A DNA stretch of 10,878 nt, taken from positions 1 through 10,878 of the forward strand of contig UQLC01000035.1 in assembly GCA_900541795.1 (NCBI GenBank), in the 5' to 3' direction. Below the pieces are notes generated by a model. It was not told the DNA's origin, made no database searches, and saw nothing but the letters and a program-made list of their open reading frames with translations. A program made the translations under genes and the position numbers. The stretch is from an uncultured Collinsella sp. GTDB taxonomy: Bacteria > Actinomycetota > Coriobacteriia > Coriobacteriales > Coriobacteriaceae. Shown piece by piece: positions 7,628 to 10,878 of this stretch (the first letter of the stretch is position 1; each line of letters opens with the position of its first letter).

Positions 7628-8740
7628 ATGGCAAAGGTTAAAATCAGCGACGTCGCGCGCGAAGCCGGGGTTTCGTTGGGCACGGTTTCCAACGCGCTCA
7701 ACCATCCCGAAAAGTTGCGTCCCGAGACCCTCAAGCTCATTAACGAAACCATCAATCGACTGGGCTACCTACCCAACCAAAGCGCTCGTCAGCTCGCGGG
7801 CGGCGCCACCAAGTCCTTTGGCCTAGTGCTCCCCCGTCTCGATCACGGCTTTTCGCTCCAAATCGCCAGCGGCGCCCACAACGAGGCCCGCAAGCACGGC
7901 TACGACCTGCTCATCGCCAACGCCGATAACGACGATATTCTCGAGGACCATTACCTGCGCTACTTTATGGGCACCCAAATGTCCGGCGTCATGGTTCAGC
8001 CCATGGCATCCCCCGACTGGCACCCCGCCATGACCAAGATGCCCGTGCCGATCGTCCATCTGGACATCCATTGCTCCGAGCCCGGCTACTACGTAGCGGC
8101 CGACAACGAGGCCCAGGGTCGCATCATTGCCGAACTCGCCATCGCCCGCGGCGCGCACCATATTGTCGTCGTCGGCCGAGCAGCATTTATGCAACTCACC
8201 CTGCGCGTCCTTGGCATTCATAAGGCGCTCGCCCTACATCCCGACATCAAGATCGAAGTCATCGACGCCGGCGAATGGAATACCGCTGCCGACGGCTACG
8301 GCATCGGTGCCCAAATCGCCGAGCGTCCCGCCGACGAACGCCCCGATTTTGTCGTCGGTCTAACCGACGTGCTGGCCTCGGGCGTCATCTCGGCACTGGT
8401 CGACAAGGGCATCTCTGTCCCCGGACAAGTACGCGTAGCAGGCTGCGATGGCAACCCACTCGCTTGGAGCGGATCGGTCCCGCTCACTACGGTAGCGCCC
8501 CCGGGCTATGAGATTGGCCGCAAGGGTGTCCAACTGCTGATGGAGCAAATCGAGAACAAGGCCCCGGCAATGACCAAGCATATCCGCGTCGGCTCTGCAG
8601 CGCGCACCGTCACCGCAGTCACCGCCGCCGAGGATATCAACCGCCAAGAACTGGTGCGTCCGTTCCTACTGGAGCGCGCCAGCACCCAGGCAAGCACCCA
8701 GACCGATGCCACGGCCATCAACCTCGGCGCCTACCTTTAG
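7628..8740 (+). CDS. LacI-family transcriptional regulator (370 aa)
   Basis: The N-terminal helix-turn-helix reads KISDVAREAGVSLGTVSNAL (residues 5-24), followed by the hinge helix SARQLAGGATKSFGLVLP (about 50-67) containing the minor-groove Leu. The rest is a periplasmic-binding-protein-like sensor in two lobes, with FGLVLP, SGVMVQPMA, IVVVGRAAF and the late LTDVLASGVISALVDKGISVPGQVRVAGCDGN segment typical of sugar-responsive members. Length is slightly above the usual 330-350 because of a Ser/Thr/Gln-rich C-terminal tail (LERASTQASTQTDAT). The ATG at 7628 has AAGGGG 5 nt upstream and sits just behind its own promoter and operator. No sugar transporter or glycosidase is next to it. The tail-to-tail HAD gene is on the other strand, so effector and targets are unknown. 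Confidence 0.95.
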   Translation: MAKVKISDVAREAGVSLGTVSNALNHPEKLRPETLKLINETINRLGYLPNQSARQLAGGATKSFGLVLPRLDHGFSLQIASGAHNEARKHGYDLLIANADNDDILEDHYLRYFMGTQMSGVMVQPMASPDWHPAMTKMPVPIVHLDIHCSEPGYYVAADNEAQGRIIAELAIARGAHHIVVVGRAAFMQLTLRVLGIHKALALHPDIKIEVIDAGEWNTAADGYGIGAQIAERPADERPDFVVGLTDVLASGVISALVDKGISVPGQVRVAGCDGNPLAWSGSVPLTTVAPPGYEIGRKGVQLLMEQIENKAPAMTKHIRVGSAARTVTAVTAAEDINRQELVRPFLLERASTQASTQTDATAINLGAYL

Positions 8741-9387
8741 CACACGGCCTTGACCGCGGCCGTCAGGTCGAACAACGTATCGAGCACGGCCTCGCAGCCA
8801 TCCACCACGTCCTGCGGCAGCGGCACGATATCGGGGACGGCAAAGACATGGCAGCCGGCCGTAATGCCCGAGACGCAGCCGTTGCGCGAATCCTCGACCA
8901 CGGCACATTCCTCGGGAGCAAAGCCCGCGCGCTCGCAGGCGAGCAGATACATCTCGGGGTCGGGCTTGCCGTGCACGACGTCCTCGCCACACGTTACCGT
9001 TTCAAACTTGTCAAAGAGGCCAACCATCTTAAGGTTGCGCTCGGCCGTAACGAGGCGCGACGACGTCGCTAGACCAACGTGATAGCCCGCAGCCAGCAGC
9101 TCGTCTAGGCACTCGGCGGCGCCGGCCTTAAGCTCCAGTTCGGTCTTGACTATCTCGTCGCGAATCTCCTTGTGTCGGACATAGATCGCCTCGGCGGTTT
9201 CGCGACTACCGTAATGTTCATCAAGGATGTCCATGACATCGGGCAGCGTGCGGCCGATAAACTGATGGATCAGGGCATCATCAATCGCGAGCCCCAGCTC
9301 AGCAGCGCCCGCCTTCCAGGCCTTAATCCCCAAACGCTCGGTATCGACCAGTGTTCCATCCATGTCAAAAATAACAGCCTTGATCAT
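8737..9387 (-). CDS. HAD-superfamily phosphatase, beta-phosphoglucomutase-like (216 aa)
   Basis: A cytoplasmic HAD hydrolase with an alpha-helical cap in the C1 position, as in beta-phosphoglucomutase and sugar-phosphate phosphatases such as YniC. All four motifs are intact: DMDGT (Asp8 nucleophile, Asp10 acid/base), ATSS (107-110), Lys141 in HGKPDPEMY, and VVEDS (163-167) for magnesium. The IKAVIFDMDGTLVDTE opening and FIGRT cap segment (43-47) fit this subgroup. The start at 9387 follows a GGGGGA ribosome site and leaves the family-typical two residues before the first strand. The upstream ATG at 9474 would add 29 residues without homology and run through the promoter region. The stop overlaps the lacI stop by 3 of 4 shared bases, tail to tail. 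Substrate could be a hexose phosphate or related compound; sequence alone does not separate phosphatase from mutase. Confidence 0.92.
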   Translation of the reverse strand: MIKAVIFDMDGTLVDTERLGIKAWKAGAAELGLAIDDALIHQFIGRTLPDVMDILDEHYGSRETAEAIYVRHKEIRDEIVKTELELKAGAAECLDELLAAGYHVGLATSSRLVTAERNLKMVGLFDKFETVTCGEDVVHGKPDPEMYLLACERAGFAPEECAVVEDSRNGCVSGITAGCHVFAVPDIVPLPQDVVDGCEAVLDTLFDLTAAVKAVC

Positions 9388-9447
9388 ATCGGTCCCCCAT
9401 CGACTCTCGCTGTCGCATTGCCGCAACTCTACCGCATTTGGCAACTT

Positions 9448-9464
9448 GTATATAACGTATATAC
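9448..9464. promoter_or_regulatory. Palindromic operator candidate between the HAD and larE genes
   Basis: GTATATA-ACG-TATATAC is a perfect 7-bp inverted repeat with a 3-bp centre, in the 173-bp gap between divergent genes. It lies 61 bp from the HAD start and 97 bp from the larE start. AT-rich GTATATAC dyads are the usual form of sites for small dimeric regulators such as GntR relatives. No regulator is assigned. It may overlap the HAD promoter, for which several TATA-like -10 boxes here are possible. Confidence 0.45.
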
Positions 9465-9520
9465 CATATTGCACTTTCGTTACATAGATAGAAGTCTTAT
9501 GGCAAGTAACGCATTAGGAT

Positions 9521-9558
9521 TATAGTTTTCGATCGAGTACTCAACGATAAGGATCGTT
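9521..9558 (+). promoter_or_regulatory. larE -10 box and ribosome-site hairpin
   Basis: TATAGT (9521-9526) is a likely -10 box with a weak -35 (TATGGC, 9498-9503). Transcription would start near 9533. The short leader carries AACGAT-AAGG-ATCGTT (9543-9558), a 6-bp hairpin whose loop is the ribosome-binding AAGG, placed 8 nt before the ATG at 9561. Confidence 0.4.
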
Positions 9559-9560
9559 TC

Positions 9561-10439
9561 ATGATTTTAGACACCACGGCACCCGCAGAGGAGCTTCAAG
9601 ACAAGCTATCAGCGCTCGAACAGCTGCTTTTGGCATACGGGCGCGTGGCTATCGGGTTTTCTGGCGGCGTTGACAGCAGCTTTTTAGCCGCCGTATGCGC
9701 CCGCATCATGCCTGCCAATACCCTCCTCGTCCATCTCACCACGCCGCTCATCGGCACGCCCGAACAGACTTCGTTTGAGCGGTCCGTTGATGGACAAGCC
9801 CATGAGGGGCCGCATTTTAAGCTCCCCGTGCTCAATCTGTCGGTCGATCAGCTGCAACTCCCCCAAGTAGCCTGCAACGACGCCAATCGCTGCTACCACT
9901 GCAAGCACGCCGGCTTTACCGCCATCGTCAACCACGCCAAGTCGCTCGGCTTTCCCACCGTCATCGACGGCAGCAATGCAAGCGATCGCGGTGACTACCG
10001 CCCTGGCATGCGCGCGGCAAAAGAGCTCGGCGTACGCTCCCCTCTCATGGAGGTCGGCTTTACCAAGGACGAAGAGCGCGAGCTGCTGCGCGCATGGGGC
10101 TATCCCGTTTGGAACCTGCCGGCGGGAGCCTGTCTTGCCACGCGCGTCCCCACGGGCGAGGAGCTTACGCGCGAGAAGATCGATTTAATCCGTATCTGCG
10201 AGGACTACCTGCACGATCTTGACCTGGCGCAGGTTCGCGCGCGCTTGGTCGGCGGCTGCATGCATATCGAGGCCGCCCCCGCAGATGTCGCCAAGATTTC
10301 CGCTCTCGGCGGCAGCGCCGTCGATGCCGAGGGCAAGACCCCGCTGCCCGCCGCCATCGAGTCCGCACTGCGCGAGCTGGGCTGCGGCCACATCTCCCCC
10401 GAGGTCACCCCCTACATCCACGGCAACATGAACCTGTAG
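9561..10439 (+). CDS. larE: LarE-type ATP-dependent sacrificial sulfur transferase (292 aa)
   Basis: A PP-loop ATP pyrophosphatase of the LarE family. LarE adenylates the pyridinium dicarboxylate precursor made by LarB and inserts sulfur to help build the nickel-pincer nucleotide cofactor of lactate racemase LarA. Seen: the PP-loop SGGVDSS (residues 34-40), NRCYHCK with Cys111 and Cys114, DGSNASDRGDYRPGM (136-150), and PAGACLATRVP with Cys191. Cys191 is at the place of the sacrificial cysteine of the Lactobacillus enzyme. Having all three cysteines fits the variant reported to hold an iron-sulfur cluster that supplies sulfur catalytically; this is inferred. Length is normal. The ATG at 9561 follows AAGGAT. 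No larA, larB or larC lies in the window, so partners must be elsewhere or the enzyme serves another pathway. Confidence 0.92.
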   Translation: MILDTTAPAEELQDKLSALEQLLLAYGRVAIGFSGGVDSSFLAAVCARIMPANTLLVHLTTPLIGTPEQTSFERSVDGQAHEGPHFKLPVLNLSVDQLQLPQVACNDANRCYHCKHAGFTAIVNHAKSLGFPTVIDGSNASDRGDYRPGMRAAKELGVRSPLMEVGFTKDEERELLRAWGYPVWNLPAGACLATRVPTGEELTREKIDLIRICEDYLHDLDLAQVRARLVGGCMHIEAAPADVAKISALGGSAVDAEGKTPLPAAIESALRELGCGHISPEVTPYIHGNMNL

Positions 10440-10466
10440 GTTGCGCCGTTTTACAAACGGCGCAAC
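10440..10466 (+). terminator. Hairpin directly after larE, likely terminator
   Basis: A perfect 12-bp stem (GTTGCGCCGTTT 10440-10451 with its complement 10455-10466) has a 3-nt loop and starts at the base after the larE stop. The following bases, TGCTCGG, lack a T run, so termination may need a factor or the larger structure just downstream. Confidence 0.6.
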
Positions 10467-10479
10467 TGCTCGGCGCTGC

Positions 10480-10579
10480 GCGGGCTCCGGGCACGGCAAT
10501 CTGACGTTCAACTTCACGGGCGCGACCAAAAGGTCAGCGCCCGCTTGTTTCACGTCACCTTACCGCACCCGGAGCCCGC
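10480..10579. other. 100-nt near-symmetric palindrome, possible structured RNA or small mobile repeat
   Basis: Nested pairing runs from both ends to a 4-nt AAAA loop (10528-10531): 10480-10491 with 10568-10579 (12 bp), 10494-10496 with 10563-10565, TGACGT 10502-10507 with ACGTCA 10552-10557, 10510-10512 with 10547-10549, CGGGCGC 10517-10523 with GCGCCCG 10537-10543, and GACC 10524-10527 with GGTC 10532-10535. That is 35 pairs, with small near-symmetric internal loops and one bulged A. No open reading frame of convincing quality lies in it. It is too long and regular for a plain terminator. Confidence 0.6.
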
Positions 10580-10615
10580 TCGCTCGCATATGCTCAACCT
10601 GGACTGCGTTAACTG

Positions 10616-10660
10616 ACCTACCAAAAAGGGACAGGTTTATTTTGGCAGGTTTTATCTGGG
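10616..10660 (-). repeat. Hairpin repeat copy D, inverted copy of C
   Basis: Bases 10627-10660 are the exact reverse complement of 7516-7549. On minus, ACCTGCCAAAA (10650-10640) pairs with TTTTGGTAGGT (10626-10616) through one G-U pair; on plus the same position is A-C, so the fold favours minus-strand RNA. The 13-nt loop holds ACCTGTCCC. It lies downstream of the minus-strand winged-helix fragment and may end its transcript, although no T run follows. Confidence 0.72.
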
Positions 10661-10735
10661 GAAATATCGCGAGGCAGTCGCTCCCCTAGCACCCATCAAA
10701 CTTCGAGAGACGATAGAGGGGCAATTCGGCTGCAT

Positions 10736-10878
10736 CTACTTCTTCCGATAGCGGCGGTTGCGGCTCGTCGATGAACCCATTACTTCGATGAGCCCTTTAT
10801 CCGTCATTTTTGGCAGATGGTAGCTGACGGACGATTTTTGGCATTCCGTCTCTCTAAAACAAGGCGCTCATCTCTCTA
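10736..10878 (-). pseudogene. 3' end of a winged-helix DNA-binding protein, apparently frameshifted, cut by the window edge
   Basis: Read from 10867 down to the TAG at 10736, the frame gives a clear helix-turn-helix and wing: QKSSVSYHLPKMTDKGLIEV, then MGSSTSRNRRYRKK and stop, as in ArsR-like domains or the C-terminal domain of larger HTH proteins. This frame meets TGA at 10868-10870 and has no start codon upstream of the recognition helix. A neighbouring frame reads EMSALF up to a run of four T (plus A 10856-10859). Removing one T joins it to RETECQKSSVSYHL, a sensible helix pair. So the gene has a one-base shift in a homopolymer, or the sequence has an error there. The rest of the gene lies outside the window. 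Base use is more AT-rich than that of the neighbours. Confidence 0.55.

Noticed and set aside
8737..9474. Longer HAD protein starting at 9474
   Set aside because: The extra 29 residues do not fit the family and the start lacks a ribosome site, while 9387 has GGGGGA.
10441..10689. Open frame of 82 codons after larE
   Set aside because: It covers two hairpins and the 100-nt palindrome, has no ribosome site, and its protein has no sensible composition.

Overview
The window looks like chromosomal DNA of a gut Actinobacterium of the class Coriobacteriia, most probably Collinsella. This is an inference from the high-GC coding regions with G/C-rich third positions, the family make-up of the genes, and intergenic hairpin repeats that I associate with Collinsella genomes. 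No rRNA, tRNA, CRISPR array, prophage or insertion sequence is visible.

Layout, left to right. A small orphan gene of unknown function (116-406, minus) has its own strong terminator at 54-89. A short FMN nitroreductase follows (701-1222, plus). It converges on a one-TM membrane protein of unknown function (1273-1848, minus). Behind that protein lies a Fis-type transcription regulator whose AAA+ domain has lost its ATPase residues (1933-3150, minus). A structured 265-bp gap (3151-3415) separates this regulator from a YeiH/UPF0324 membrane transporter (3416-4450, minus). The transporter is divergent from a GntR/FCD regulator (4644-5345, plus), its likely local regulator.

The housekeeping gene in the window is glmS, glucosamine-6-phosphate synthase (5465-7312, minus), with a textbook terminator. 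Its 315-bp upstream gap holds repeated TGGTAT/ATACCA half-sites near the glmS promoter, two members of a dispersed hairpin family, and the promoter and self-operator of a LacI-type repressor (7628-8740, plus). The repressor ends tail to tail with a HAD phosphatase or phosphoglucomutase-like enzyme (8737-9387, minus). That gene is divergent from a stand-alone LarE-type sulfur transferase (9561-10439, plus), and a palindrome lies between them. After larE come a perfect 12-bp hairpin, a 100-nt near-symmetric palindrome, and an inverted second copy of a 34-bp repeat also found before lacI. At the right edge is the 3' end of a winged-helix protein that appears to be frameshifted.

Most genes here are single transcription units with their own signals. 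Several are neighbouring regulator-target candidates: GntR with yeiH, and LacI with itself and perhaps the HAD gene. I see no clear new multi-gene system. The most interesting signals are non-coding: a family of four hairpins whose stems differ but whose apical loops share a CCTG(T/C)(C/T)CC core on one strand, with compensatory base changes in the stem, and the 100-nt palindrome after larE.
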